A stretch of 64,000 nucleotides of DNA from Streptomyces fungicidicus. Its GTDB lineage: Bacteria; Actinomycetota; Actinomycetes; Streptomycetales; Streptomycetaceae. A program made the translations under genes and the position numbers. The stretch lies in the NCBI RefSeq assembly GCF_003665435.1, contig NZ_CP023407.1, positions 6,382,501 to 6,446,500 on the forward strand, in the 5' to 3' direction. Below, piece by piece: positions 55,285 through 64,000 of this stretch (position 1 is its first letter; each line of letters begins with the position of its first letter). A model generated the notes under the pieces. The model was given only the letters and a program-made list of their open reading frames with translations. It searched no databases and was not told where the DNA came from.

Positions 55285-57444
55285 ATGAACGCGGAGGCCG
55301 TGAATCCTGCGAGCCCAGGCTCTGTGACTTCTGAGCACGTCACATCCACGGGACCGCGCAGGAAGGCCCGCCCCCGGCTCGACCTGCGCAGACTGGGCCG
55401 CGCCGCGCTGCTCGGCACCACCGCCCGCGACCGGCTGCCCGACGCCATCGGTCACGTGGTCGACGCCCATCGCGCGCACCATCCAGACGCCGATCTCGAA
55501 ATCCTGCGCCGCGCCTATGTGTTGGCGGAGTCCTCCCACCGGGGGCAGATGCGCAAGAGCGGTGAGCCGTACATCACCCACCCGCTCGCCGTGACCCTGA
55601 TCCTCGCCGAACTCGGCGCCGAGACGACCACGTTGACGGCGTCCCTGCTTCACGACACCGTGGAGGACACGGATGTGACGCTGGAGCAGGTGGGGGAGGA
55701 GTTCGGCGAGGAGGTCCGCTATCTCGTCGACGGCGTCACCAAGTTGGAGAAGGTCGACTACGGCGCCGCCGCCGAACCCGAGACCTTCCGCAAGATGCTC
55801 GTCGCCACCGGCAACGACGTCCGCGTGATGTCGATCAAACTCGCCGACCGGCTGCACAACATGCGCACCCTCGGCGTGATGCGTCCCGAGAAACAGGAAC
55901 GCATCGCCAAGGTGACACGTGACGTCCTGATCCCGCTCGCCGAACGGCTCGGCGTCCAGGCTCTCAAGACGGAACTGGAGGACCTGGTCTTCGCCATCCT
56001 CCACCCCGACGAGTACACGCACACACGGGAGTTGATCGTCCGCAACGCCGCACGCGCGGACGACCCGCTCGCCGAGGTGGCCGACGAGGCGCGCAAGGTG
56101 CTCCGCGAGGCCGACATCCCTGCCGAAGTCCTCATCCGCCCGCGCCACTTCGTCTCCGTGCACCGTGTGTCCCGGAAGCGCGGGCCGCTGCGCGGCGCCG
56201 ACTTCGGCCGTCTGCTGGTCCTGGTGAACGAGGACGCCGACTGCTACGGCGTCCTGGGCGAGCTGCACACCTGCATGACGCCCGTGGTCTCGGAGTTCAA
56301 GGACTTCATCGCCGTACCGAAGTTCAACCTGTACCAGTCGCTGCACACCGCCGTGGCCGGCGGGGACGGCCAGGTCGTCGAGGTCCTCATCCGCACCCAC
56401 CAGATGCACAAGGTCGCCGAGGCCGGCGTCGTCGCCCTCGGCAACCCCTACGCCGTCCCGCCGGAAGAGCAGCAGTCCGCGAGCGACGGCGAACGCGTCG
56501 ACCCCACCCGGCCCGGCTGGCTCTCCCGGCTGCTCGACTGGCAGCGGGCCGCGCCCGACCCCGACACCTTCTGGTCCACCCTGCGCGAGGACCTCGCCCA
56601 GGACCGCGAGATCACCGTCTTCCGCCCCGACGGGGGGACGCTGGGCCTGCCCGAGGGGGCGACCTGCGTGGACGCCGCCTACGCGCAGTACGGCGAGGAC
56701 GCGCACGCCTGCATCGGGGCCCGGGTCAACGGCCGTCTGGCGACGCTCAGCACCGTCCTCAAGGACGGCGACACCGTCCAGCTGCTCATGGGGCAGGACG
56801 CGGCCTCCGAGCCCTCCCGGGAGTGGCTGGAGCACGCCCACACCCCCGCGGCCCGGATCGCCATCCAGCGGTGGCTGGCCGCCCACCCCGCGCCGGACGG
56901 GGCCACCGCACCGGACACGGCAGCCCGGCCGCCCGCCCAGGATCCCGCCCCCTCGCCGACCCCCGACGCTCCGGCGCCCGGCCGTCCCGGCGCCGCCCAG
57001 GTCCTGGCCGACCGGGCCGGCGCGACCGTACGGCTCGCCGGCTGCTGTACGCCCGTACCGCCCGACGAGGTGACCGGCTTCCCCGTGCGCGGGGGAGCGG
57101 TCACCGTGCACCGGGTCGGGTGCGCCGTGGTGGCGCGGATGAAGGGCGCCGGGCGCGCCGAGGTCGGCGTGCGCTGGGGCGAGGGCGCCGAGTGCCGGGT
57201 CACGCTCGTCGCGGAGTCGTTCGTCCGCCCGCATCTGCTCGCCGACCTCACCGAGGCCATGGCCCTCGAGGGCGCCGAGATCGTCTCCGCGACCGTCGAG
57301 CCTCCGGAGCGGCAGCAGGTGCGGCACACCTACACCGTGCAGCTGCCGGACGCCGCCCACCTGCCCGCGCTGATGCGCGCGATGCGCGACGTGGCCGGCG
57401 TGTACGACGTCAGCCGGGCGCAGCGGCAGGCGCCGGGCGTCTGA
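55285..57444 (+). CDS. rshA: RelA/SpoT homologue RshA
   Basis: The protein (719 aa) has an HD hydrolase domain (about 70-225: SSHRGQMRKSGEPYITHPLA, SLLHDTVEDTDV, KLADRLHNMRTL), a RelA/SpoT synthetase-like domain (about 265-390: DADCYGVLGELHTCMTPV, FKDFIAVPKFNLYQSLHT), a TGS domain (about 435-500) and a C-terminal ACT-like domain (about 640-715). HD motifs are intact. In the synthetase domain the usual RxKxxxSIxxK and AxR segments read RPRHFVSVHRV and FGRLLVLV, so several basic residues are replaced. ATG 55285 follows ggaggtg. The second (p)ppGpp enzyme of streptomycetes beside RelA. Confidence 0.9.
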   Translation: MNAEAVNPASPGSVTSEHVTSTGPRRKARPRLDLRRLGRAALLGTTARDRLPDAIGHVVDAHRAHHPDADLEILRRAYVLAESSHRGQMRKSGEPYITHPLAVTLILAELGAETTTLTASLLHDTVEDTDVTLEQVGEEFGEEVRYLVDGVTKLEKVDYGAAAEPETFRKMLVATGNDVRVMSIKLADRLHNMRTLGVMRPEKQERIAKVTRDVLIPLAERLGVQALKTELEDLVFAILHPDEYTHTRELIVRNAARADDPLAEVADEARKVLREADIPAEVLIRPRHFVSVHRVSRKRGPLRGADFGRLLVLVNEDADCYGVLGELHTCMTPVVSEFKDFIAVPKFNLYQSLHTAVAGGDGQVVEVLIRTHQMHKVAEAGVVALGNPYAVPPEEQQSASDGERVDPTRPGWLSRLLDWQRAAPDPDTFWSTLREDLAQDREITVFRPDGGTLGLPEGATCVDAAYAQYGEDAHACIGARVNGRLATLSTVLKDGDTVQLLMGQDAASEPSREWLEHAHTPAARIAIQRWLAAHPAPDGATAPDTAARPPAQDPAPSPTPDAPAPGRPGAAQVLADRAGATVRLAGCCTPVPPDEVTGFPVRGGAVTVHRVGCAVVARMKGAGRAEVGVRWGEGAECRVTLVAESFVRPHLLADLTEAMALEGAEIVSATVEPPERQQVRHTYTVQLPDAAHLPALMRAMRDVAGVYDVSRAQRQAPGV

Positions 57445-57690
57445 CAGGCGCGGGCGGAAAGCCGGACCGGTCCGGCCGCCCCGCCCCGCGGGCGCTCGCT
57501 CACGCGCGTCGACCGGGCGCCGGCAGGGAATAACACGGTGACGAGACGAGCCGTACCGTGCGACCATCGTCAGGTCCGCGCACCACGGGCCCCGGGAATC
57601 TCCCGGAGCGCCCGGACGTTGTGCACAGTGACGGAGGGTCCCACGGACCGGCTCCGTCGACACTCAGGTCACCGACGACGTAAGGACCCA

Positions 57691-59184
57691 ATGACCTCCT
57701 CTTCTTCCCCTTCCCAGGACACCAAGCGCTTCGCGCACACCTACCCCGAGGGTCTCCGGGCCGATGCCCTGATGGAAGAGGACGTCGCCTGGAGTCTCGA
57801 CATCGACGGAGAGCGGGACGGCGACCAGTTCGACCGCTCCGAGCGTGCGGCCCTGCGCCGCGTCGCGGGTCTCTCCACCGAGCTCGAGGACGTCACCGAG
57901 GTCGAGTACCGGCAGCTCCGCCTGGAGCGGGTCGTGCTCGTCGGAGTGTGGACCTCGGGCACCGTGCAGGACGCGGAGAACTCCCTGGCCGAGCTCGCCG
58001 CCCTCGCGGAGACGGCCGGCGCCCTCGTCCTCGACGGCGTGATCCAGCGCCGCGACAAGCCCGACGCCGCCACCTACATCGGCTCCGGCAAGGCCGAGGA
58101 GCTGCGGGACGTCGTGCTCGACACGGGCGCGGACACCGTCATCTGCGACGGTGAGCTCAGCCCCGGCCAGCTGATCCACCTCGAGGACGTCGTCAAGGTC
58201 AAGGTCATCGACCGTACGGCCCTGATTCTCGACATCTTCGCCCAGCACGCCAAGTCCCGGGAGGGCAAGGCGCAGGTCGCGCTCGCGCAGATGCAGTACA
58301 TGCTGCCGCGGCTGCGCGGCTGGGGTCAGTCGCTGTCCCGGCAGATGGGCGGCGGCAAGGGCGGCGGACTCGCCACCCGTGGCCCCGGTGAGACCAAGAT
58401 CGAGACGGACCGGCGCCGGATCCGCGAGAAGATGGCGAAGATGCGCCGGGAGATCGCGGAGATGAAGACCGGCCGCGAGATCAAGCGACAGGAGCGCCGG
58501 CGTCACAAGGTGCCGTCCGTGGCCATCGCGGGCTACACCAACGCCGGCAAGTCCTCCCTGCTCAACCGCCTCACCGGCGCGGGCGTCCTGGTCGAGAACG
58601 CCCTGTTCGCCACCCTCGACCCGACCGTACGCCGGGCCGAGACCCCGAGTGGCCGGCTGTACACGCTGGCCGACACGGTCGGCTTCGTCCGGCACCTGCC
58701 GCACCACCTGGTCGAGGCGTTCCGCTCCACGATGGAGGAGGTCGGCGACGCCGACCTGATCCTGCACGTGGTGGACGGTTCGCACCCGGTCCCGGAGGAG
58801 CAGCTGGCCGCCGTGCGCGAGGTGATCAGGGACGTCGGCGCCACCGGCGTACCCGAGATCGTCGTGATCAACAAGGCCGACGCCGCCGACCCGCTGACGC
58901 TGCAGCGGCTGCTGCGGGTGGAGAAGCGCTCCATCGCCGTCTCGGCCCGCACCGGCCGGGGCATGGCGGAGCTGCTCGCGCTCATCGACGCCGAGCTGCC
59001 CCGACCATCCGTGGAGATCGAGGCACTCGTGCCGTACACCCACGGCAAGCTGGTCGCGCGCGCCCACGACGAGGGCGAGGTGATCTCCGAGGAGCACACC
59101 GCGGAGGGCACCCTGCTCAAGGTGCGGGTGCACGAGGAGCTGGCGGCGGAACTCACGCCGTACGTGCCGGCCCCGGCTGGCTGA
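57691..59184 (+). CDS. hflX: Ribosome-associated GTPase HflX
   Basis: The protein (497 aa) splits stalled or stress-damaged ribosomes. The HflX N-terminal nucleotide-binding domain (about 80-190, QRRDKPDAATYIGSGKAEEL) and the glycine-rich linker GGGKGGGLATRGPGETKIET precede the GTPase: G1 GYTNAGKSSLLNRL, G3 DTVGFVRHLP, G4 NKADAADP. The C-terminal domain closes the protein. ATG 57691 has taagga at the right distance; an in-frame extension to 57538 lacks family similarity. The 246-nt gap before it shows no other gene. Confidence 0.95.
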   Translation: MTSSSSPSQDTKRFAHTYPEGLRADALMEEDVAWSLDIDGERDGDQFDRSERAALRRVAGLSTELEDVTEVEYRQLRLERVVLVGVWTSGTVQDAENSLAELAALAETAGALVLDGVIQRRDKPDAATYIGSGKAEELRDVVLDTGADTVICDGELSPGQLIHLEDVVKVKVIDRTALILDIFAQHAKSREGKAQVALAQMQYMLPRLRGWGQSLSRQMGGGKGGGLATRGPGETKIETDRRRIREKMAKMRREIAEMKTGREIKRQERRRHKVPSVAIAGYTNAGKSSLLNRLTGAGVLVENALFATLDPTVRRAETPSGRLYTLADTVGFVRHLPHHLVEAFRSTMEEVGDADLILHVVDGSHPVPEEQLAAVREVIRDVGATGVPEIVVINKADAADPLTLQRLLRVEKRSIAVSARTGRGMAELLALIDAELPRPSVEIEALVPYTHGKLVARAHDEGEVISEEHTAEGTLLKVRVHEELAAELTPYVPAPAG

Positions 59185-59191
59185 CCGCACG

Positions 59192-59234
59192 GCCGAAGGC
59201 CCGCCCCCGCGGTGTGCGGGGGCGGGCCTTCGGC
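59192..59234. terminator. Bidirectional terminator after hflX
   Basis: GCCGAAGGCCCGCCCCCGC (59192-59210), loop GGTGT, perfect complement to 59234 on a 19-bp stem. It serves hflX and the convergent protease gene. Confidence 0.85.
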
Positions 59235-59244
59235 ATGGTGCGGC

Positions 59245-60453
59245 TCACTGACCGCCGTAGGTCTTGCTCATGTTCTGGTACAGCGCCTCGGCGTCCGCGC
59301 CGAGCTGCGGGCCGGCGAGCCAGGTGTTGTCCAGCGGGCCGATCGAGGTGTTGGAGACCAGCACCGTCTTGCCGTCCCGCACCCGGAACCAGCCGCCGCC
59401 GGACGAGCCGCCGGTCATCGAGCAGCCGATGCGGTACATCGTCGGCAGGCTCGGACTGAGCGAGAACCGGCCCGGGGCGTCGAGGCACTTGAACATCTGC
59501 AGCCCGTTGTAGGGCGGCGCCGCGGGGTAGCCCCAGGCGCCCATCCGGCCGGCCTCCGCCGCGGACGGCGCGGAGAAGTCCACGTCGAGCGCGTTGCCGA
59601 CCGTCTCCTCCAGGGACTTGGCGCCCTGCTCCGGCTTCACGTGCAGCACGGCGTAGTCGTACGCCGCGCCGTCGCCGCCGCTCGGCGAACCGCCCTGGAT
59701 CCAGCCGTTGGAGGTCGAGGCCCAGTCCGCCCACCAGTTGCCGTAGGGGGCGATCTCGGCGGCGTTCGCGTTGCTCAGCTCCGCCTCGGACTTGCCGAGG
59801 TCGTTGTAGGCCGGGACGAAGACCAGGTTCCGGAACCAGCCGCCGTCGCTCCCGGCGTGCACACAGTGCCCCGCCGTCCAGACCAGGTTGGACTTGCCCG
59901 GGTGGTTCACGTCCTTGATGACCGTGCCGGAGCAGACGGCGGGGCCCTCCGGGGAGTCGAAGAACACCTTGCCGACCGGCGCCGCGTTCTCGTGGTACGG
60001 CGTCTTCTCGCCCACCGCCCGGACCTGGGCCGGCTCCGGGTCGCTGACGCCCTCCGCCGCCGACGCGTCCTTCGTCGAGACCGTCTTGTCGGCCTCCTTC
60101 GCGGACTTCATCCGGTCGGGCTTCCACAGCCCCTCGATCACCGGGTTGACGAAGTCCTCGGCCTCACTCAGCCACTTGTCCCTGTCCCAGTTCTCCCAGC
60201 CGCCGTCCTTCCACTTGTCGACGTCGATCCCGTGCTCCTTGAGCCTGTCCGCGATGTCGGACGGGACCGTCACCCTGCCGCCGCCGCTGTCCGCGGTCCG
60301 GGAGGCGGTGGCGTCGGGCTTGCCCTTCGCCTCGTCCTCCTCGGAACCGCCGCACGCGGTCGCGGTGAGCGCCAGGGCGGCGACCAGCCCGGTGGCGGCG
60401 AGGACGGTGCGACGGCCACGCCCGGACGGCGCGGACATACGTGTGGAACCCAT
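59245..60453 (-). CDS. Trypsin-like serine protease lipoprotein, copy 1
   Basis: The protein (402 aa) has a lipoprotein signal peptide (lipobox LTATACGG, Cys about 33), then a conserved 50-residue segment (DRLKEHGIDVDKWKDGGWEN through FVNPVIEGLWKPDRM) and a chymotrypsin-fold protease domain (about 150-400). The triad is visible: His in WTAGHCVH, Asp in YDYAVLHV, Ser in GGSSGGGWF, as in the V8/trypsin_2 group. ATG 60453 begins the signal peptide. It is a paralogue of the next gene upstream (60572-61789), lying 118 nt downstream of it on the same strand. Targets are unknown; activity would be outside the membrane. Confidence 0.88.
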   Translation of the reverse strand: MGSTRMSAPSGRGRRTVLAATGLVAALALTATACGGSEEDEAKGKPDATASRTADSGGGRVTVPSDIADRLKEHGIDVDKWKDGGWENWDRDKWLSEAEDFVNPVIEGLWKPDRMKSAKEADKTVSTKDASAAEGVSDPEPAQVRAVGEKTPYHENAAPVGKVFFDSPEGPAVCSGTVIKDVNHPGKSNLVWTAGHCVHAGSDGGWFRNLVFVPAYNDLGKSEAELSNANAAEIAPYGNWWADWASTSNGWIQGGSPSGGDGAAYDYAVLHVKPEQGAKSLEETVGNALDVDFSAPSAAEAGRMGAWGYPAAPPYNGLQMFKCLDAPGRFSLSPSLPTMYRIGCSMTGGSSGGGWFRVRDGKTVLVSNTSIGPLDNTWLAGPQLGADAEALYQNMSKTYGGQ

Positions 60454-60571
60454 GGTGCGATGACCCCCGTGGAAACGAATGAATGTCGTGCCGCGCGTCA
60501 TGTCCCGCCCGGGGCGCTGCCGCCCCGCCCGGTCCCGTGCGCGCGGCGGCACACGGGACCGGGCACGCCGG

Positions 60572-61789
60572 TCACTGCCCGGCGAACTTCTCGCTGACCG
60601 AGTCGTACACGCCCTTGGCCTCGTCACCCAGACGCGGACCGGCCAGCCAGCCCGACGTCACCGGGCCGATGGAGGTGTTGGACACCAGCGCCGGCTTCCC
60701 GTCCGAGCCCGTCGCGACCCAGCCGCCACCGGAGGAACCGGCCGTCATGCTGCACCCGATGCGGTACATCGTCGGGTCGGACGCGCTGAGCGACAGCCGC
60801 CCGGGCCTGTCCTGGCAGCGGTACAGCGTCTGGCCCTCGTACGGCGGGGCGGCCGGGTAGCCGATCGCCGTGAGCTCCTTCACCTTCGCCACCGCGGGCG
60901 CGTTGAAGTCCACCGGCAGAGCCGAACCGACCTTCTCCTCCAGCGACTTGCCGTCGCCGCCCTTCTCCGGCGTCACATGGATGACGGCGAAGTCGTACGA
61001 GGCGCCGTCACCGCCCGTGGCGCCGCCCTGCTCGATCCACTGGTCGGAGGTCTGCGCCCAGTCGCCCCACCAGACGCCGTACGGAGCGACCTCCTCCTTC
61101 GTCGCGCCCTCGAGCTCCTGCGCCGACTTGCCCGAGTCGTTGTACGAGGGCACGAACGCGATGTTGCGGTACCAGCCGCCCTTCTTGCCCGCGTGCACAC
61201 AGTGGCCCGCCGTCCACACCATGTTGGACTTGCCCGGGTTGGCCGGGTCCTGCACCACGGTGGCCGAGCAGACCATCGTGCCCTCGGGGGAGTCGAAGAA
61301 CACCTTGCCCGCCGTCGGGGCGTTGGCGTGGTACGACGGCGAGATCGCCGCCGCCTGCACCGGCTCCGGAGTGGGGTCGGTCACGCCCTGGTCACCGGAG
61401 ATGTCGCCCTCGTCGACACCCTGGTCCGGCTCCTCGGCGTCCCGCATGCGGTCCGGGTCCCACAGGTCCTCGATGATCGGGTTGACGAAGTCGTTGGCCT
61501 CGCGCAGCCAGTCGTCCTTGCTCCAGTCCTTCCAGGCGCCGTCCCTCCACTTGTCGAGATCGATCCCGTGCTCCTTGAGCCGGTCCTTGATGTCGTCCGG
61601 GATCTTGAGCTTGCCGTCGTCGGCCGCGGCGGTCGCCGAGGTCTCGGCGCTCGCGTCCGTGTCCCCCGACTCACAGGCGGTGGCGGTGAGGGCGAGCGCC
61701 GAGGCGAGTGCGACGGCGGCCAGCACGGGGGAGGTACGGCGCGCGCTCCCCCCTCGTCGAGCGGTGGACGACGGCCGTATGGATCGCAT
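60572..61789 (-). CDS. Trypsin-like serine protease lipoprotein, copy 2
   Basis: The protein (405 aa) has the same layout as copy 1: lipobox LTATACES, acidic linker, DRLKEHGIDLDKWRDGAWKD segment, then the protease domain with WTAGHCVHAG, YDFAVIHV and TAGSSGGGWV. Most of the protease core aligns residue for residue with copy 1 (for example GKVFFDSPEG, YPAAPPY, PTMYRIGCSMT, LVSNTSIGP). The tandem arrangement implies local duplication and either dosage or specialised substrates. ATG 61789 starts the signal peptide. Confidence 0.88.
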   Translation of the reverse strand: MRSIRPSSTARRGGSARRTSPVLAAVALASALALTATACESGDTDASAETSATAAADDGKLKIPDDIKDRLKEHGIDLDKWRDGAWKDWSKDDWLREANDFVNPIIEDLWDPDRMRDAEEPDQGVDEGDISGDQGVTDPTPEPVQAAAISPSYHANAPTAGKVFFDSPEGTMVCSATVVQDPANPGKSNMVWTAGHCVHAGKKGGWYRNIAFVPSYNDSGKSAQELEGATKEEVAPYGVWWGDWAQTSDQWIEQGGATGGDGASYDFAVIHVTPEKGGDGKSLEEKVGSALPVDFNAPAVAKVKELTAIGYPAAPPYEGQTLYRCQDRPGRLSLSASDPTMYRIGCSMTAGSSGGGWVATGSDGKPALVSNTSIGPVTSGWLAGPRLGDEAKGVYDSVSEKFAGQ

Positions 61790-62145
61790 GATCTGACTCC
61801 CCCTGGAGTGGACGAACTTGATGGTTCTCGGCCGTGATCCGGCCCGCGCGCAGGCGGAGTTCGGGGCGGTCCCACGGCCTTCGGGAACGGCACCACACAC
61901 TATGCGCTCGCTGTGGGGGACGTCCGACGGAACGGCAACGGTTCGGCTACAAGCCGCCTGACCTGGATGTTCGTCCGCAGTTGCGCCGGTTTGCTGCCGG
62001 ACGGCGCACGCGTCGCGGACGCCCGGGCGGCCAAGTGCGCCCGGACAACCCGTAACCCGGCGAGTGGTCCGGGGTTGGTTGAGACGACTCCCCCCTCCCA
62101 CCCGGACGGGCCGACCCCGCTACGCGCCACCCACGAGGACCCGCC
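61790..62145. other. Divergent gap between protease copy 2 and siderophore synthetase (356 nt)
   Basis: No gene is supported. It must hold promoters for both directions. I searched by eye for a DmdR/IdeR iron box (TTAGGTTAGGCT-like) and found none, so iron control of the downstream gene is not shown here. The TTG start at 62146 has gagga 6-7 nt upstream. Confidence 0.4.
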
Positions 62146-63993
62146 TTGCACACCACCCCCACACCGGCCGACCGCACGGGCCCCCTGCTGCCGCGCCAGG
62201 ACCGGAAACCGCCCGACACCGACTGGATCAGGGGCACCGGAGCGTGCCCCCTGGAGCATCCCGACCCGCGCAGGGCGGCCCAGGCGGCCGCCGCCGAGAA
62301 CCTGCTGCGCTGCTGGGTGCGCGAAACCGGCGTACGCGCCCCGGAGGGCGACATCCTGTGCCTCCCCCTCCCGGCCAGCGGCACGGCCCTGCTCGTCCCC
62401 GTCCTGTACTGGTCCCCGACCGGCCTGCACCGCTTCGGCCTGCCCTACCTGGCGGACGCCCCGGACCCCGCCCCGTACGTCGACGCCGTGCTGCTGGCCG
62501 CCCTCCTCGGCAGGGAGCACGCCCGCCCGGCGGGACCAGCGCTTCCGCCGGCCGGTGACGTCACCGACCTGGTCTCGCGGGTCGCCGACTCCGTGCGGCG
62601 CGTCACCGCCTTCGTCACCGAACGGCGGCTGCGTACGGAGGACCACCCGGACCTCTTCCTCGCCGCGGAACAGGCACTCGTCCTCGGCCACCCCCTGCAC
62701 CCCGACCCGAAGAGCCGCGACGGCCTCTCCGACGCCGAGGCGCTGCGCTACTCACCCGAGTCACGCGGCTCCTTCTCCCTGCACTGGATGGCCGTCGCCC
62801 CCGCCCTGCTCGCCACCGACTCCGCCTGGACCGAGCACGGACGCCCGGTCACCGCGCCCGGCCTCACCGCCCGGCTCGCCGGCCCCGGCCTGCCGCTGCC
62901 CGACGGCCACGCGGCCCTGCCCGTGCACCCCTGGCAACTGCGCCAGATCCGCCACCGCCCCGAGGCCGCCGCGCTGCTCGACGCCGGGCTGCTCCGCGAC
63001 CTCGGCGGCCACGGCGACCCCTGGCACCCCACCTCCTCCGTCCGTACCGTCCACCGGTCCGGCGCCCCCGCCATGCTCAAGCTGTCGCTGGGCCTGCGCA
63101 TCACCAACTCCCGCCGGGAGAACCTCCGCAAGGAACTCCACCGGGGCGTCGAGGTCCACCGTCTGCTGCGCACGGGACTGTCCCAGCGGTGGCGGGCCGC
63201 GCACCCCGGCTTCGACATCGTCCGCGACCCGGCCTGGCTCGGCGTGGACGGACCGGCCGGTGACCCCGTGCCCGGACTAGACGTGGTGATCCGGCACAAC
63301 CCCTTCCGGCCGCACGAGGACGCGACCTGCGTCGCCGGGCTCCTCGCGCCGCACCCCCGCCCCGGCAGCCGCACGGCGTCCCGGCTGGCCGGGATCCTCA
63401 CCGGCCTCGCCGCCCGGACGGGCCGGCCGTCCGGGGCGGTCGCCGCGGAGTGGTTCCTGCGCTACCTCGAGCACGTGGTGCGGCCCGTGCTGTGGCTGGA
63501 CGGCGAGGCCGGCATCGCCCTGGAGGCGCACCAGCAGAACACCCTGCTCCTGCTGGACCCCGACGGCTGGCCCGCGGGCGCCCGCTACCGGGACAACCAG
63601 GGCTACTACTTCCGCGACTCCCGGCGCGCCGGACTCGACGCCCTGCTGCCCGGCATCGGCGAACGCAGCGACACCTTCGTCCCCGACGAGGTCACCGACG
63701 AACGCTTCACCTACTACCTGGGCATCAACAACGTCTTCGGTCTCATCGGTGCCCTGGGCTCCCAGCGCCTCGCCGACGAACGGCTGCTGCTCGCCGCCTT
63801 CCGCCGGTTCCTCGCCGGAATCTCCACCGGCCCGGCAAGGACCCGCAGCACCCTGCCCGCCCGTCTCCTCGACGCACCCGTCCTGCGCTGCAAGGCCAAC
63901 CTGCTGACCCGGCTGCACGGCCTCGACGAACTCGTCGGCCCGGTCGCCACCCAGTCCGTCTACGTCACCCTCGCCAACCCGCTGCACCCATGA
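62146..63993 (+). CDS. NIS siderophore synthetase (IucA/IucC family)
   Basis: The protein (615 aa) belongs to the NRPS-independent siderophore synthetases, which condense a carboxylic acid substrate with an amine or alcohol using ATP. Landmarks: EQALVLGHPLHPDPKSRDGL (N-terminal ATP-binding motif HPxHPxxKxRxG), ALPVHPWQL, SSVRTVHR, KLSLGLRITNSRREN and ALEAHQQNTLLLLD near 450, then the FhuF-like tail. TTG 62146 is the start. The stop overlaps an ATG (ATGA), so at least one more coupled gene follows. The product cannot be named without the rest of the cluster. Confidence 0.92.
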   Translation: MHTTPTPADRTGPLLPRQDRKPPDTDWIRGTGACPLEHPDPRRAAQAAAAENLLRCWVRETGVRAPEGDILCLPLPASGTALLVPVLYWSPTGLHRFGLPYLADAPDPAPYVDAVLLAALLGREHARPAGPALPPAGDVTDLVSRVADSVRRVTAFVTERRLRTEDHPDLFLAAEQALVLGHPLHPDPKSRDGLSDAEALRYSPESRGSFSLHWMAVAPALLATDSAWTEHGRPVTAPGLTARLAGPGLPLPDGHAALPVHPWQLRQIRHRPEAAALLDAGLLRDLGGHGDPWHPTSSVRTVHRSGAPAMLKLSLGLRITNSRRENLRKELHRGVEVHRLLRTGLSQRWRAAHPGFDIVRDPAWLGVDGPAGDPVPGLDVVIRHNPFRPHEDATCVAGLLAPHPRPGSRTASRLAGILTGLAARTGRPSGAVAAEWFLRYLEHVVRPVLWLDGEAGIALEAHQQNTLLLLDPDGWPAGARYRDNQGYYFRDSRRAGLDALLPGIGERSDTFVPDEVTDERFTYYLGINNVFGLIGALGSQRLADERLLLAAFRRFLAGISTGPARTRSTLPARLLDAPVLRCKANLLTRLHGLDELVGPVATQSVYVTLANPLHP

Positions 63994-64000
63994 CGCCCGA
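63990..64000 (+). CDS. Start of next gene in siderophore operon (partial)
   Basis: ATG at 63990 overlaps the TGA of the synthetase gene in the ATGA pattern used throughout this window. Only three full codons (MTP) are inside the window, so identity is not determinable. Confidence 0.4.

Noticed and set aside
57664..59190. A 508-codon minus-strand frame opposite hflX
   Set aside because: Low-complexity antisense shadow; hflX on the plus strand carries all GTPase motifs.
61790..62145. Iron box for DmdR/IdeR before the siderophore synthetase
   Set aside because: No stretch approaches the TTAGGTTAGGCTAACC-type palindrome.

Overview
The window is about 71% GC by eye, with GTG, TTG and ATG starts, and its gene order is that of a Streptomyces chromosome core. 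The run rrn operon, osaC/osaA/osaB, ftsK, rimO-pgsA-cinA-clgR, dpsB, lhr, recA-recX, gluDCBA-gluRK, miaB-miaA-dapF, rshA and hflX follows what I recall of roughly SCO5744 to SCO5799 of S. coelicolor. Gene names given on synteny are from memory and were not searched.

Layout. 1-3520: the 3' part of a 23S rRNA, a 5S rRNA and rrn terminator, a truncated DegT-type aminotransferase homologue without a visible PLP lysine, and tRNA-Thr(GGT). 3545-13164: an osmostress signalling block made of osaC (ATPase/PAS/GAF/PP2C, minus strand), the divergent giant hybrid kinase osaA with a very long HAMP array, and osaB. 13321-21247: ftsK, a RodZ-like HTH membrane protein, the overlapping rimO-pgsA-cinA operon, clgR and dpsB. 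21374-30404: a small membrane protein, nei2 and lhr on the minus strand, then araC-azlC-azlD, and a putative alpha/alpha-barrel protein. 30483-34159: a DUF3046 gene, an AI-2E-family membrane protein, recA behind a LexA-type box, and recX.

34203-41100 is the most accessory-looking part. It holds a DUF4397 cell-envelope protein with a class F sortase; a small hypothetical gene, a winged-helix regulator and terC that share a duplicated 28-bp operator/promoter element; a cysteine dioxygenase-rhodanese operon behind what looks like a leaderless Cys-rich leader peptide; and an FAD monooxygenase. 41395-48176 is glutamate uptake: the ABC transporter gluDCBA, the GluR-GluK two-component system, and an orphan TAXI binding protein convergent with and overlapping gluK.

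48270-59184 is housekeeping: a MazG-like protein, a membrane protein, miaB, a LigB-like protein, an orphan antitoxin-like protein, a small acidic protein, miaA, a membrane protein, dapF, the RelA/SpoT homologue rshA, and hflX. 59245-64000 holds two tandem paralogous serine-protease lipoproteins and an NIS siderophore synthetase (IucA/IucC) whose stop overlaps the start of a gene that runs off the window.

No insertion sequence, prophage, CRISPR array or other mobile element was seen. The best candidates for new biology are small cis-elements: the Cys-rich leader, the duplicated operator around the regulator/terC locus, a 33-codon leader ORF overlapping terC, a direct repeat in the gluA-gluR gap, and a perfect inverted repeat before rshA. 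The TAXI-kinase overlap and the HAMP array of OsaA are the most interesting protein-level items.
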